DNA from: Euclidia mi
Lineage: Eukaryota > Arthropoda > Insecta > Lepidoptera > Erebidae
Assembly: GCA_944739405.2 (NCBI GenBank)
Contig: OX123200.2
Location: 9,130,761-9,194,760, forward strand
Reading direction: 5' to 3'
DNA: 64,000 nucleotides
Positions within the stretch are counted from its first letter, which is position 1; every line of letters begins with the position of its first letter. Both the position numbers and the translations under genes were made by a program. Shown here in pieces: positions 1 to 14,500 of this stretch. The notes beneath the pieces are model-generated. The model ran no database searches and was not told where the DNA came from. It worked only from the letters and a program-made list of their open reading frames with translations.

Positions 1-2337
1 TATAAAAATGTCATCAACCTAAAAAGAGGTCGACACACTTGGCGCTCTTGGCAGAGAATGTATTTAGTCAAAGTAGGTAGGTCTTATAAAATCCACCGTT
101 GTTTTGATTTAAAAAATATGTTGTTATAGCTAAGTAAGTATAACTATAATTTTATTATATCAAACCAATTTTAATTTTGTTTATTAAACCGTTGTTCTAT
201 GATGGGTTTCCTTGTAGATATTAATTTCCATAAATTGAAACAAATCAATATGGTTTTTCCCTATGAATTAATAAAGTGCATATTGATTATGAATAGTTAT
301 TCACTATGAATATTGTATATGTATATTATGTGTGTAGATAAGAACCACTTGTTTTAAATGTTGCTCTTTCATGAAGAGGCATAATTTAGATTGTGACCCT
401 GACGTAAAAACATTAACATAATTTTAAAATAGGCACATATAAGGTTATTAAAATTATATTAATGTTTATTTATCGAATTATAGTAAAATCAAAATTAAAC
501 GAAGGCTTAAGTTTGAATTCGGTTGAGCCGTGTTTAGCTAACTTAGTAATTAGTCTTTGATATTTTTATGGATCGCTTGGCTCATTGGTTATCTAAGTCT
601 TATGGGATTAAAGCAATACAAGCACTCCACAAGATTATCGATGTGAAATATTTTTTTTTATCTTTCGGTCAGTCTTCAGTGAGTAATACCAATGATATGT
701 CAATTTCATTCTTATAACAATAATCTTGTTGCTCATAAGTTGTGATTGTTTTTTGAATCATTGGCAATGTGTCATCATCTTAGCCTGAAGATGTCCACTG
801 CTGGACATATGTCTCCCCCAAGTCTCTCCACAGTCTCCCCACGGAACAATCTTGATCCATCCGCAGCGATACTTACCAACAAGATTGACGGTCCACCTTA
901 TGAGGAGCCTGCTCCTGCTGCGAAGTCTCAGATGAAATAAAACTTTCTTAACGAAATATTTTAGATAATATTTCTTTCATAACATAATCGTGATATAAAA
1001 TCAAGTCAACATAAAAAGTCCGTTTAAAAGTTAGAACCCTCGCCTCGCCGCTACGTGACGTCGGAAGCCCCTGCGGTGGTTTCGGCTTTGTCCACCTAAG
1101 TCCCTTTGCCTGCCTACGAGGTAGTGGATGAACCCGTAAAATTTTCATCTTGAAGGCAAAAATAAGGCGCTTGCAATGTAACTAAAATTACATCTACTTA
1201 GTGAAACAGGTGACAATATGTTAGCCTTATCTACATATAGTGAAGATAAAACCTTGTTTGTTTGAACATCTTATCACAGAAACTACTAGATTGATCTTAA
1301 AAGTATTACATATTTTTACAAATAATTTATCTGAACAAAGGCAATAAAATGCATTGTAAAACATCACAGGCATCTGGTGATGACTGTGATGTTCCACACT
1401 CGGAACTTTATGACTAGGTTAGAACAAAATATTTCAGTTATGTGGGTCAGCCAAACATCATCGTGTGTGTGTTTACATCGGTCGGAACTAGATAGGTCAG
1501 CGGGTCAAGAAACCTGGTTTACTATAATGTAGGCAGTTCAGATTGTGTTGGAAGAAAAGTCTAGTCTAGGCCAAACAAGATACTACAGCTGTGCATGCCA
1601 TACAGGCCATACAGCTTTTGTGTTATTAGTGTTATTACGATATCATTACTTTTTATTTTTACCGATGAATCATTCTGATTTCATTGACATTTTCACACTT
1701 ACATCTTCTAATAAACATACTTCATCATCTAATAAACATCGCAAAACTTATACAACATATAATTTTGCTTCAAAGAAAATAGGAATACACATTCCGTTTA
1801 ATTTTTGCATAATTTATTAGTATTTAGTTCGTTATAATCACGGGTAATTGTGCAGTTTGACGCGTACCTAGACCTTTATCTGGCATCAACAAATCTATGC
1901 CTATGAAACACCTTTAGGAAATTCTTTTAGAAGCTGATCTGCCTTGGCAAGACTACACAAAATCAGGATTTAATGACATTACTTTCCATTCGAAATTCTT
2001 GGCACTGAGAGCGACTTTCTGAAATCGAGAATTAACCTGATTCATTACAGGGTTACGGCAGAGTACTCCATCATAAAGTAGCTTATAAATGTACGTTGTT
2101 ATGAACTAACAATAAATAAATTACTTATAGAAACCTAAGTGGGCAGGACAGACTTTCATAAAGAGTTTACGCCGTATTTTATACATAACTACAATTCAAA
2201 TATATCTAAATAAAAAATGCACGGTCAACATTTCAATAAAAATATTTCCGCTTGTTTGCATAAAACCTCGTAAATGTTCTTACCTCCAAAAATACATTAT
2301 ATTTTATAATAATATCATATTTTCTGTGTATCCACAG
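1..2337. other. Upstream sequence without an identified gene
   Basis: AT-rich sequence in which I can support no exon. It should contain, or lie downstream of, the first exon of the Lifeguard gene, whose next exon enters in phase 1, but no convincing ATG-plus-donor was found. Around 783-860 is a relic of a common lepidopteran LINE/SINE tail (gatgtccactgctggacat followed by tctccccc), probably non-functional. The short open frames here look like chance. Confidence 0.5.
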
Positions 2338-2543
2338 ACCAAAATCAAGGCGGGTACCCGCAGGGTGGCTATCCACAAGGCGGTTATCCCCCTCCAGGCG
2401 GTTATCCACAGGGAGGATATCCTCCTCCAGGCGGGTATCCACAAGGAGGTTATCCTCCCCCAGGCGGTTATCCGCCACAGCAAGGCGGCTACCCACCTCA
2501 GCCTGGATTCCAAGGAGGCTATGGCGGTGCTGGATATGGCGAG
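2338..2543 (+). CDS. Lfg: Lifeguard exon: Gly-Tyr-Pro-rich N-terminal repeat
   Basis: The acceptor is ...tgtatccacag at 2337 and the donor gag|gtaagt at 2543/2544. The exon enters in phase 1 (two bases complete a codon) and leaves in phase 0. It encodes about 68 residues made almost wholly of GGYP-type repeats (GGYPQGGYPPPGGYPQ and similar, ending GGYGGAGYGE). Such disordered Pro/Gly/Tyr-rich leaders are typical of Lifeguard 1/GRINA proteins. Open frames overlapping it in other frames are shadows. The exon supplying the start codon was not found. Confidence 0.88.
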
Positions 2544-5500
2544 GTAAGTTGTCAAAAAGTGTATTTTTATTTCAATTTATGAATAAGTACCACCTAAGCA
2601 AAAATTATGGAAAGCAATAAAAATATTGAGTATTATGTTAGGTAGGTATCGTATAAATCTCCGGTTTGCTATCCAACATCGGCGATAGCATGGTCTTGAA
2701 AACGTATTTCGTGATGTGGAGATGAATACTTTCAAACTTTGACTATTTGTACCATACTTATTCGAAAAAGGAGAAATGTCTTTAAAGAGTTTAAATGCCG
2801 GCATGGGTTACCCCGAAACAAAAAAAGAGAGCAAATAAAGGCAGGCCAGCAGTTGCTCTGGCAGAGGTTTTATTTGTATTTACGCTTATTTTTCATCAGT
2901 CATCTATTTTCCTTATATATGACCTAATATAGCTTCTCCAGATAGTTCAATTTCAATGTAATATCGTCTAAATGCATAGTATCATTGAGTTAATGCGCTT
3001 CATCCGGTAGTCAAGTGAACACATTACCCGACTGCCACGTACAGGGGAAGGGTAGGTCATGATTGCTGGCATTCATTACCGAGAATGTGTTCTAAGATCT
3101 GCAGCTAAACTCTTTGTTTTAATAATAAGCAATTGTCTTTATTTCTTTAGTCTAGACACGCGTCGTAATCGTCCAAACAGAACTCTCACGTCGCTCGTAA
3201 CCCGTCGTAACAGTTCTGATTTGAAATTATTGGTCAGTCAGAAACCCTAATTCGTACCCATTTTTTTTAACATTTAAGCAGAATGAAATGTTAGTTAGTT
3301 TCATAGGGTACCACAGGTGCGAAATTTGCATCACATTTATATCTGGACACATAGGTGGTCACGACATGGTGCAGAGGCAGCGATAGCCTAGTGGATATAC
3401 CAACAGACTGCCATGCAGAGGGTATCGGGTTCGAATCCACGGCGCGTACCAAAGACTTTTCGGAGTAATGTGCGTATTGAATTGTTAATTATCGCTTGTC
3501 CCGTGCCTCGGAGAGCACGTTAAGCTGTCGGTCCCGGTTGTCATGAAGATCTTTGACAGTCGTTACCGGGCGTCAGTACCTTCTAAATAAACTGACACTA
3601 GTCTAAACCATAGAATATCGCCATCCCTTCGGGTTGCGGAGGTCAAACAGGCAGTCGCTCTGTGGAAAAACTAATATTCAGCCAAATCCGGTTAGACTAG
3701 AAAGCTGACCCCAGATTGAAACTGGGATTTGGCTGAGACCAGATTGAACCTATGCACCTTTCCGTGTAGTGACGGATAAATAATACAATATCTCACTCCC
3801 CCATTTCATTCTGTGAGTCACTGTCGTAAGACGCGACTACGGAAAATTTACACGAAGCTAATTAATCTGTCGGATGGACAGAAAACCCACCATCAACGTC
3901 TGGCCATTGGGGAATAATCCGTATAATATAGTAGGCAAAATCTTCTTATTCACACACAATACCATTGTGTTCAATATCTAGTGGTGCACTGCAAAAGGTG
4001 TATGATGAGTTGATGAATTGTGGATATGCATGTTTCAAATCACTACATGGTATAAAAAACGTTTTTTTTAATAGATAGAGGAAGGTTTATATGTATAATT
4101 GACGCGGGCGAAGCCGCTGGCGACGTCTAGTATGCTATAAAGAGAACTTATTGAAAAAGTTCTATCAGAAAAAATTTAAAGGTTAACCTTAACCTAACCT
4201 GCCCATGAATATTATTTGTATAATATTAGGTATGTCTCTTATTATGAATTCTACAAGCCAAGACTTAGGTACGTATTTTTGTAGCTCGGTCATTTCATTG
4301 CAGTTCAAGGTTCCCAATGCTATCATTGTAGCTATTTATAATGGAAATATGCGCCAGCTTTTGTGTTTATTATTCATACATTCGCACACCATGTGTGTGG
4401 GAAGCAAACTTTGTAGATATCTAATCAATATTCGAAGTTTGTTTTACATGTTTAACTAGCCTCTACCCGCCGCGGCTACGTATCAAATACAAATGGTAAA
4501 TAAGTGCTTTTCTGCAGTATAAGCTATATTACTGCAAAGTTTCATCCAAATCCGTTCAGTAGTCTTTGTGTGATAGACGAAGGGCGCTAGACGGAATTTT
4601 ACCGTCCGGCAGTCAGATTTACATCAACTTTACTTTCATTGAGAATTCATTGACAATTGTAAGAAATCGGACTGCCGGACGGTAAAATTCCTTGTAGTGC
4701 ATAAACGCCCTAAGGCGACCCACGGTGCGACGTCCGTCCGCCCCGTGAGTGACGAAGCAAAAGTAGGTACGCTGTTTAAATGTATCAAATCAATATATTC
4801 GTATGAAGTACCTAATTACTTTAAAGTAGGCACACAGCGCATTTTCTAGGGTAGCCTTGAAAGCATTGATTTTACATTAGTACCTACGCCACATTCGAGG
4901 GAAATATTCGGGATTTCGTAGCGAACTCTCTTACCATCAAGCAATCGGTCTGCTCGTTTGCCGCCTATCATAAAACAAAAAACAATTGTGTTGAAATATT
5001 CTACCACATTCACACAACACCATCTAGTCCCAAACTAAGCAGAGCTTGTACTATGGGTACTATATAATGGATAAACATAGATACATATAAACTTTTTTTG
5101 TTAATACATACATAATTATTATACATAGAAACACCCAGACCAAGACAAACATCCATGTTCATGCACACAAATGTTTGACTTGAGCGGGAATCGAACCCAC
5201 GACCTTCGACGTAGTAGTCGCTTACACTTCAATTCAATTGATAATATTGGTTCTGTCATTTCATTAATTTTGTATTACCCAAGTCTTTACAATTGTAATA
5301 TGATATTAGACACAACCTTAACAAAAACGTATGCAGGGAGTGCGTTTTGGCCGCTTATATATAAATAATCTTATCATCCCATACATTCCAATACACAAAG
5401 CAGTACATGAAACAATCTGAATTCATATCAGACATCGTCATATAAATCCAACCTACAACATTCTGTGCAGTTTTGCATTGTTTTAACCTTGTGTGCGTCC

Positions 5501-8500
5501 CCGACTATCAGCACAGGAATCGTTCATTGACTCATCAGGCCTGTCTAACGTTCATCATGATATAGCAACACGCCACACAAATGACGACAGCTGATAAATG
5601 ACGCGCGTCTGAAAGGCACTTGTACACTGCACGGTAGAATTTAGATCCGGCGGTCTTTCCGCACCGCGCCCACGCCGGCGTAGTAAGTGAGTGTGCTTGA
5701 TCCGCTTTACGCAAGGCAAATAAACTGGACAATCATGACTAGGTTAGGACAAAATCATGATTAGGTTAGGAAAAAGTCATGGCTCACATTCAATCTTTTT
5801 AAATATTGATGTTATAAAAATTATTAATCATCGCTTGCCTCATGCCTCGGAGAGCACGTTAAACGCTCGGTCCCGATTGTCATGAAGATCTTTGAGAGTC
5901 GTTTCGGAGAGTCAGAATCCTCAAATAAACTGATACTGGTCTAAACCATTGAATATCGCTATCCCTTTGGGTTGCGGATGTTAGACGGCAGTCGCTCTGA
6001 GGAAAATTTGATATTCAGTCATATCTGGTTAGACTAGTAAGCGGATCCCGGGCTCCAAGGCGTGTAAGTCTAAGAAGCAACTGTGATAACGCTAAGAGGA
6101 TGATGATGATGGTGATAAATTTTGATGTTATGTAATAAAATTACTTAATATTTTGGATTCTTAAAACAAAAACAGCTTTTATAAATGACCCACGCTAAGA
6201 CACGTCGCACGTCGCCTTGGTTTCGTTAGGGCGATGCCGCACCTTAAGTGGTCCGTTCAGGCCACGAATTACACTGCGAAGCCGCCGTCATTTTTATACG
6301 GCGTGTGGGCAAGACTCTTAATCGCAACATCAGAAAAGCTATTCACCTGGAAGGTTAATGGGCTAGGTGCTTTTATGGGTTCATTTGTGAATATTGTTAT
6401 TTATTTACGAAGAGATTCGGCAACCCTTTTATGAAGAGAGATTTAGCTATAAAGTATGCCATCAGAATGAATTTAACACAAATTTTGATGCAATGTTAGC
6501 AGTTACCGGTGATTTCCTAAATTTCAACTGTAATCGCCGTGCTAAGTAAGCATCATCACTTCATCAGTAAAGGTTTATTGTTTCAGGGCGCAAAGTAAAA
6601 TAAAACTTAGAATAGAATAGAAACAGTACAACGCATAGAAATAGAAAATGCACTAACTCACCCTTGGAGCCCATAGCTTACAAGTTTATTTTTGGTAGCC
6701 ATCATGTATTCTCTAAATACACATTCTCACATTTAGGGGATATTCTAAATCGGCATTAAATTTTACTAGCTTTTCCCTCCGACTTTGTCCATGTAGACTG
6801 AAGCACGCATATTATTATTTTGCTTTTATCAAACACGTTTGGACGCTGCAAAAATATACAGAACATCAATGGTTGGTAAAAGGATCTTGTCCATTCAAAG
6901 AATATATTTGCTTGAAGCCTGCACAGAAAAAAACATGCAGGGCATAAAATATTATGTCTAGTTCAGAACCATAGATCTATTTTAGTTTTATCTTTTATGG
7001 GTTTCATGTTCAGACACAAGATATGCTAGGAATGTTGTATGTTGATAGCTATTTGAATCGGTGATGTTGTTTATCAAGACTCGTCAGTATACATATCTCT
7101 AGGTCAGGCAGATGGCTCTGTCTAAGGCTCTATGAGTCGACGACTTGGCCAGAAATGTGGCAAATTATACTATGGTAATCAGTTGAATATATCACAAAAA
7201 AATAAGGTTTCTAGCATCATCGAAATATAGGTAAAGATACACGTCGAGATACTACGAAATTAACCGCACCGTAGCCTTTAAAAAATTGAAGACCTTACCA
7301 TACGCACATAACATACGCCTAGGATTACACTATACAGCCCGTTCTTATTCCACCGGCATCTTTGATTTGCAAAATGACCAAAAAGCCTACAGCAATGCAG
7401 TTCATATCAGCGTTCTCCAAAATCACCAGACTATGTATTTGCCAGATTCTCATCGCCCTTCTTATAAAATATTCTGTCGTCTGACATCCCGCCTAGCGTT
7501 TTCACCGAGCCGTTAACTTATTGCCATAATGGCAACTGATCATCTTGTGCTCCATTTGTGTCAAATATCAATTTTACTTCATATCTTGCTTACTTCTCTA
7601 CTTATTATAAAAATCAAATTAAAATACGAATATCGACCGTACGCTTATTTTTAAGTAACAACTTATCATAAGAAAAGTCCATCAAGATCTTTATCACGAT
7701 TGTTCGAGGAATTAAACAGGTTTCATTAATTAGACGATGCAATGTTACTTTGCGGAAAATCAATGTAACATTATTCTGGTAGAACTAAGTTAACTTGAAT
7801 AAAGATATGAGATAACAATATCATCGTCTTCTTCTCAATGCGCCTCTTCAATTTGGTCACTAACAACTTCTTGAACTCCATTCAGTCAGCAGCCTTATGG
7901 AACAGCTGTTCGAAAGATCATCATCGTAGACAGACTTTATTTTACATTTCGATATCTTGATTGTAGGCACGAGTTTTCACATTAGAATCTATCGTCCGAT
8001 TTCCAATCTAACTAGATCTGACAAAACATAAACTGAGAGGGCATTATGGGTTAGTCCTCTACGTTATTCAATTACGACATCTACGAGACCCGCTTGCATG
8101 TTTTTATTGACAAAATAATAGTATGTAACTATGGCCGGCGGTATTCGACGCGGGGTCACGGACAAGTTATGGGCGCGCGAGCGCACGAGGCAGCACCCGA
8201 CGGGTAACTCGTTTTTCTGAATCAGTTAAGTGTTGCTTCGTGCTACGGATCACACGTGTTGGAAAATAAAATTCGAAGATGAACTTCGATACGGACACGG
8301 ACCGATTGCAATCTAAAAAGGAGAAGGCGAGTGAATTTTATATACATTTTTAATTCATAATCCTCAGCATGCCATAGTCCATTGCTGGATATAGGCCTCA
8401 CGTTTTAAAATACTGGTGAAATATGTGCTTATTTCCTCTCAAGTTTGTAACTTGGTGGCTTGTGACTCCGGGCTGGTCAGTTTTTTATTTGCCGGCGCCG

Positions 8501-11500
8501 TTTTTGTGAATTATCAGATAATCCGTGGAAGTGCATATTAGTGTACCCGCTGTTGGCTGAGTTGTGCTATCCCGCGAGTTTTGGGCCCACGTCGAAGGTC
8601 CAGAGCAGAAGCAACGTGCACCTGTTCCGTGCCCCTACTAAATATTACGCGAGTGCACATAGTTTATTTATCGTGTTACACCAGTGCAGTGGTATTACAC
8701 CATCGACCAGCCCACTATCGTAGCTATCAAATTACTCTAATGAGTTATATGTCCTTGTCGCACACGTTATGAAATTGACATTCATGTGTTGTAACATTAC
8801 GTCTATTATATGGTTAACTTTGAATAAAGAGAAGTCGCTGTTTTTATCTAGATATTGATCCAGAGCAGTCTTGATCTTTAACCTTAGACTACGAATTTAA
8901 TTTTGCCAGCGTTTATAGGACCAAACGGGGAAGTTTCACCAGACAAAAAATTGTTTTGAAAATCTGTTTAAAAACGTCGGAGCTCTGAGGTAATAAACAT
9001 AAAAAGCAACCAAATTGATAACTTCCTCCTTTTTTTAAATCGGTTTAACTATTGCATAACATTTTATAAGCCGTTCTGCTTTTTTGTCTAAGCATATGAT
9101 AAACTATAAAATATGACAAGATCCATCGAAGCTATTTGGTTCTTGCCGATAGGAATTTAAAAAACGAGTTCTAATGAATTTTTCTACGGTAGTGCAGACG
9201 GTCAAAAACCGGTGTTACAAGATACGTTTAAATTAGAATGTGGTTGCTATATAACTATGTAAATTAATTTGACTGTGACAGAATATCTGTATAGTAAACG
9301 TGGGTATAAAAATCACAGACGGAAGTTTGCATAATGTAAAAATATGGTTTGATTTTATACTTTAAGGACGCGTTTACGCTTGTATCAAAAAACCACGTAT
9401 TTCCGGTACATTTTACGACAATTTTAGAAAATAACTAATAAAACTAATGATTACGATAAATTGATTACTTTTTTATCTATAAATCAATTTGAAAATAAAT
9501 AAAAAATATTTAATTAATATTAATGTAAAATCGATTCGAAACGGCCTCTTAAATCAAAAATAGGCATATACTGCTATTTTTGGGTACAATTTTCTCTCTA
9601 TTTTTACATTTATTTAGATTTTCAAAGATAGAATAGGGTAGTAAATATAGTCAACTCAAAAACAATTTGATTATTTTTTTTCAAAATATTGTAAATTGAC
9701 TCAAGAAAAGCAAAAAATCATCTTACATTTTTCTTCTATTTTGCTCGCATACGTGTGTCTTAATGTGTGGCAATAAGGTTCGTTTTATTTAGCCACTTTC
9801 TTGATTTATATATCCAAATTCTGCAATGAGATCTCAGTCTGCGCTTGAGCGCCGTCGGGAGTGGACTCTATGTCGCCTGTCGCTGCAGCCCGAAGACGAA
9901 AAAAGCAATATACGAATACAAAATATTCGCTAAAATCAATTTGATACTTCTCGTATTCTGTGCGAATTACGTACAAGTAAATTTCTTTTGTATAAATGGA
10001 AGTAGGTATTGCTTTATTTTGGAAATATTACTTTATTTTCTCCGTTATGTTAAGTCAGGATATATTTCGGTATTTAGATATTATTTTGTTTCTTGCGTTG
10101 AAATCTGGTAAGATTGTCTGGACTGATGGTATACCATCCCGTTCAAGTGTTGCGACTGGAACTCATAAAAGAGTAGACCTAGTTATGCCAGGTTGGGGCT
10201 CATTTTATTTGTTTTGGTGAGACCCTATCACAGGGTACTAGTGAAGTAACCTTCCAAGGTTATTCGATGAGTCGTGCTGGTACTCATATGTGAGTAGAGC
10301 TAGGCATGCCGAGTTTGGGCTTATTTTGTTTGTACATAAGAGACCCTACCACTGGAACTTATGAAGTAACCTTCCAGGGTTATTCAATGACTCTTGCTGG
10401 TACTCATGTGTGAGTAGAGCTAGGCATGCCGAGTTTGGGCTCATTTTGTTTGTACATAAGTGACCCTACCACTGGAACTTATGAAGTAACCTTCCAGGGT
10501 TATTCGATGACTCTTGCTGGTACTCATATGTGAGTAGAGCTAGGCATGCCGAGTTTGGGCTCATTTTGTTTGTACATAAGAGACCCTACCACTGGAACTT
10601 ATGAAGTAACCTTCCAGGGTTATTCAATGACTCTTGCTGGTACTCATGTGTGAGTAGAGCTAGGCATGCCGAGTTTGGGCTCATTTTGTTTGTACATAAG
10701 AGACCCTACCACTGCATTTTATGAAGTAACCTTCCAGGGTTATTCAATGACTCTTACTGGTACTCATATGTCAGTAGAAATAGGCATGCCGAGTTTGGGT
10801 TCATTTTGTTTGTACATAAGTGACCCTACCACTGGAACTTATGAAGTAACCTTCCAGGGTTATTCGATGACTCTTGCTGGTACTCATATGTGAGTAGAGC
10901 TAGGCATGCCGAGTTTGGGCTCATTTTGTTTGTACATAAGAGACCCTATCACTGGAACTTATGAAGTAACCTTCCAGGGTTATTCAATGACTCTTACTGG
11001 TACTCATATGTCAGTACAGCTAGGCATGCCGAGTTTGGTTTCATTTTGTTTGTACATAAGAGACCCTACCACTGGAACTTATGAGGTAACCTTCCAGGGT
11101 TATTCAATGACTCTTGCTGGTACTCATGTGGGAGTAGAGCTAGGCATGCCGAGTTTGGGCTCATTTTGTTTGTACATAAGAGACCCTACCACTGGAACTT
11201 ATGAAGTAACCTTCCATGGTCATTCAATGACTCTTGCTGGTACTCATGTGTGAGTAGGGTTAGGCATATCGAGTTTGGGCTCATTTTGTTTGTACATAAG
11301 TGACCCTACCACTGGAACTTATGAAGTAACCTTCCAGGGTTATTCAATGACTCTTGCTGGTACTCATGTGTGAGAAGAGCTAGGCATACCGAGTTTGGGC
11401 TCATTTTGTTTGTACATAAGAGACCCTACCACTGCATTTTATGATGTAACCTTCCAGGGTTATTCAATGACTCTTACTGGTACTCATATGTCAGTAGAGC

Positions 11501-14500
11501 TAGGCATGCCGAGTTTGGGTTCATTTTGTTAGGTGTAGTGGTAGGGTCTCTGATGTTCATACAAAATGAGCCCAAACTCGGTATGCCTAGCTCTACTCAC
11601 ATATGACTACCAGCAAGAGTGATCGAATAACCCTGGAAGGTTACTTCATAAGTTCCAGTGGTAGGGTCTCTTATGTACAAACAAAATGAGCCCAAACTCG
11701 GCATGCCTAGCTTTACTTCCATATGAGTACCAGCAAGAGTCATCGAATAACCCTGGAAGGTTACTTCATAAGTTCCAGTGGTAGGGTCACTTATGTACAA
11801 ACAAAATGAGCCCAAACTCGGCATGCCTAGCTCTACTCACATATGAGAACCAGCAAGAGTCATCGAATAACCCTGGAAGGTTACTTCATAAGTTTCAGTG
11901 GTTGGGTCTCTTATGTACAAACAAAATGAGCCCAAACTCGGCATGCCGAGCTCTACTCACATATAAGAACCAGCAATAGTCATCGAATAACCCTGGAAGG
12001 TTACTTCATAAGTTTCAGTGGTTGGGTCTCTTATGTACAAACAAAATGAGCCCAAACTCGGCATGCCTAGCTCTACTCACATATAAGAACCAGCAAAAGT
12101 CATCGAATAACCCTGGAAGGTTACTTCATAAGTTTCAGTGGTAGGGTCTCTTATGTATAAACAAAATTAGCCCAAACTCGCCATGCCTAGCTCTACTCAC
12201 ATATGAGTACCAGCAAGAGTCATTGAATAACCCTGGAAGGTTACTTCATAAGTTGCAGTGGTTGGGTCTCTTATGTACAAACAAAATGAGCCCAAACTCG
12301 GCATGCCTAGCTTTACTTCCATATGAGTACCAGCAAGAGTCATCGAATAACCCTGGAAGGTTACTTCATAAGTTCCAGTGGTAGGGTCACTTATGTACAA
12401 ACAAAATGAGCCCAAACTCGGCATGCCTAGCTCTACTCACATATGAGAACCAGCAAGAGTCATCGAATAACCCTGGAAGGTTACTTCATAAGTTTCAGTG
12501 GTTGGGTCTCTTATGTACAAACAAAATGAGCCCAAACTCGGCATGCCGAGCTCTACTCACATATAAGAACCAGCAATAGTCATCGAATAACCCTGGAAGG
12601 TTACTTCATAAGTTTCAGTGGTTGGGTCTCTTATGTACAAACAAAATGAGCCCAAACTCGGCATGCCTAGCTCTACTCACATATAAGAACCAGCAAAAGT
12701 CATCGAATAACCCTGGAAGGTTACTTCATAAGTTTCAGTGGAAGGGTATCTCATGTACAAACAAAATGAGCCCAAACTCGGCATGCCGAGCTCTACTTAC
12801 ATATGAGTACCAGCAAGTGTCATCTAATAACCCCGGAAGGTTACTTCATAAGTTTCAGTGGTAGGGTCTCTTATGTATAAACAAAATTAGCCCAAACTCG
12901 CCATGCCTAGCTCTACTCACATATGAGTACCAGCAAGAGTCATTGAATAACCCTGGAAGGTTACTTCATAAGTTGCAGTGGTTGGGTCTCTTATGTACAA
13001 ACAAAATGAGCCCAAACTCGGCATGCCTAGCTTTACTTCCATATGAGTACCAGCAAGAGTCATCGAATAACCCTGGAAGGTTACTTCATAAGTTCCAGTG
13101 GTAGGGTCACTTATGTACAAACAAAATGAGCCCAAACTCGGCATGCCTAGCTCTACTCACATATGAGAACCAGCAAGAGTCATCGAATAACCCTGGAAGG
13201 TTACTTCATAAGTTTCAGTGGTTGGGTCTCTTATGTACAAACAAAATGAGCCCAAACTCGGCATGCCGAGCTCTACTCACATATAAGAACCAGCAATAGT
13301 CATCGAATAACCCTGGAAGGTTACTTCATAAGTTTCAGTGGTTGGGTCTCTTATGTACAAACAAAATGAGCCCAAACTCGGCATGCCTAGCTCTACTCAC
13401 ATATAAGAACCAGCAAAAGTCATCGAATAACCCTGGAAGGTTACTTCATAAGTTTCAGTGGAAGGGTATCTCATGTACAAACAAAATGAGCCCAAACTCG
13501 GCATGCCGAGCTCTACTTACATATGAGTACCAGCAAGTGTCATCTAATAACCCCGGAAGGTTACTTCATAAGTTTCAGTGGTAGGGTCTCTTATGTATAA
13601 ACAAAATTAGCCCAAACTCGCCATGCCTAGCTCTACTCACATATGAGTACCAGCAAGAGTCATTGAATAACCCTGGAAGGTTACTTCATAAGTTGCAGTG
13701 GTTGGGTCTCTTATGTACAAACAAAATGAGCCCAAACTCGGCATGCCTAGCTTTACTTCCATATGAGTACCAGCAAGAGTCATCGAATAACCCTGGAAGG
13801 TTACTTCATAAGTTCCAGTGGTAGGGTCACTTATGTACAAACAAAATGAGCCCAAACTCGGCATGCCTAGCTCTACTCACATATGAGAACCAGCAAGAGT
13901 CATCGAATAACCCTGGAAGGTTACTTCATAAGTTCCAGTGGTAGGGTCTCTTATGTACAAACAAAATGAGCCCAAACTCGGCATGCCTAGCTCTACTCCC
14001 ACATGAGTACCAGCAAGAGTCATTGAATAACCCTGGAAGGTTACTTCATAAGTTGCAGTGGTTGGGTCTCTTATGTACAAACAAAATGAGCCCAAACTCG
14101 GCATGCCTAGCTCTACTCACATATAAGAACCAGCAAGAGTCATCGAATAACCCTGGAAGGTTACTTCATAAGTTCCAGTGGTAGGGTCTTTTATGTACAA
14201 ACAAAATGAGCCCAAACTCGGCATGCCTAGCTCTACTCACATAAGAGTACCAGTAAGACTCATCGAATAACCTTGGAAGGTTACTTCACTAGTACCAGTG
14301 GTAGGGTCTCACTAAAACAAATAAAATGAGCCCCAACCTGGCATAAATAGGTCTACTCTTTTATGAGTTCCAGTCGCAACACTTGAATGGGATGGTGTAC
14401 CATCAGTCCACATAATCTTACCAGATTTCAACGCAAGAAACAAAATAATATCTAAATACCGAAATATATCCTGAATCAACATAATGGAAAAAATAAAGTA

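Noticed and set aside
3420..3450. tRNA gene (B-box ggttcgaatcc)
   Set aside because: No complete cloverleaf, and the sequence continues into a repeated body present many times, so it is a tRNA-derived SINE head.
10666..11253. Possible repeat-protein gene with 40-residue units
   Set aside because: The frame is open only because the unit is 120 bases; most units carry a stop, both orientations give the same frame, and there are no flanking coding signals.
10226..14314. CRISPR-like direct repeat array
   Set aside because: Units are 120 bases with no unique spacers and the window is eukaryotic.
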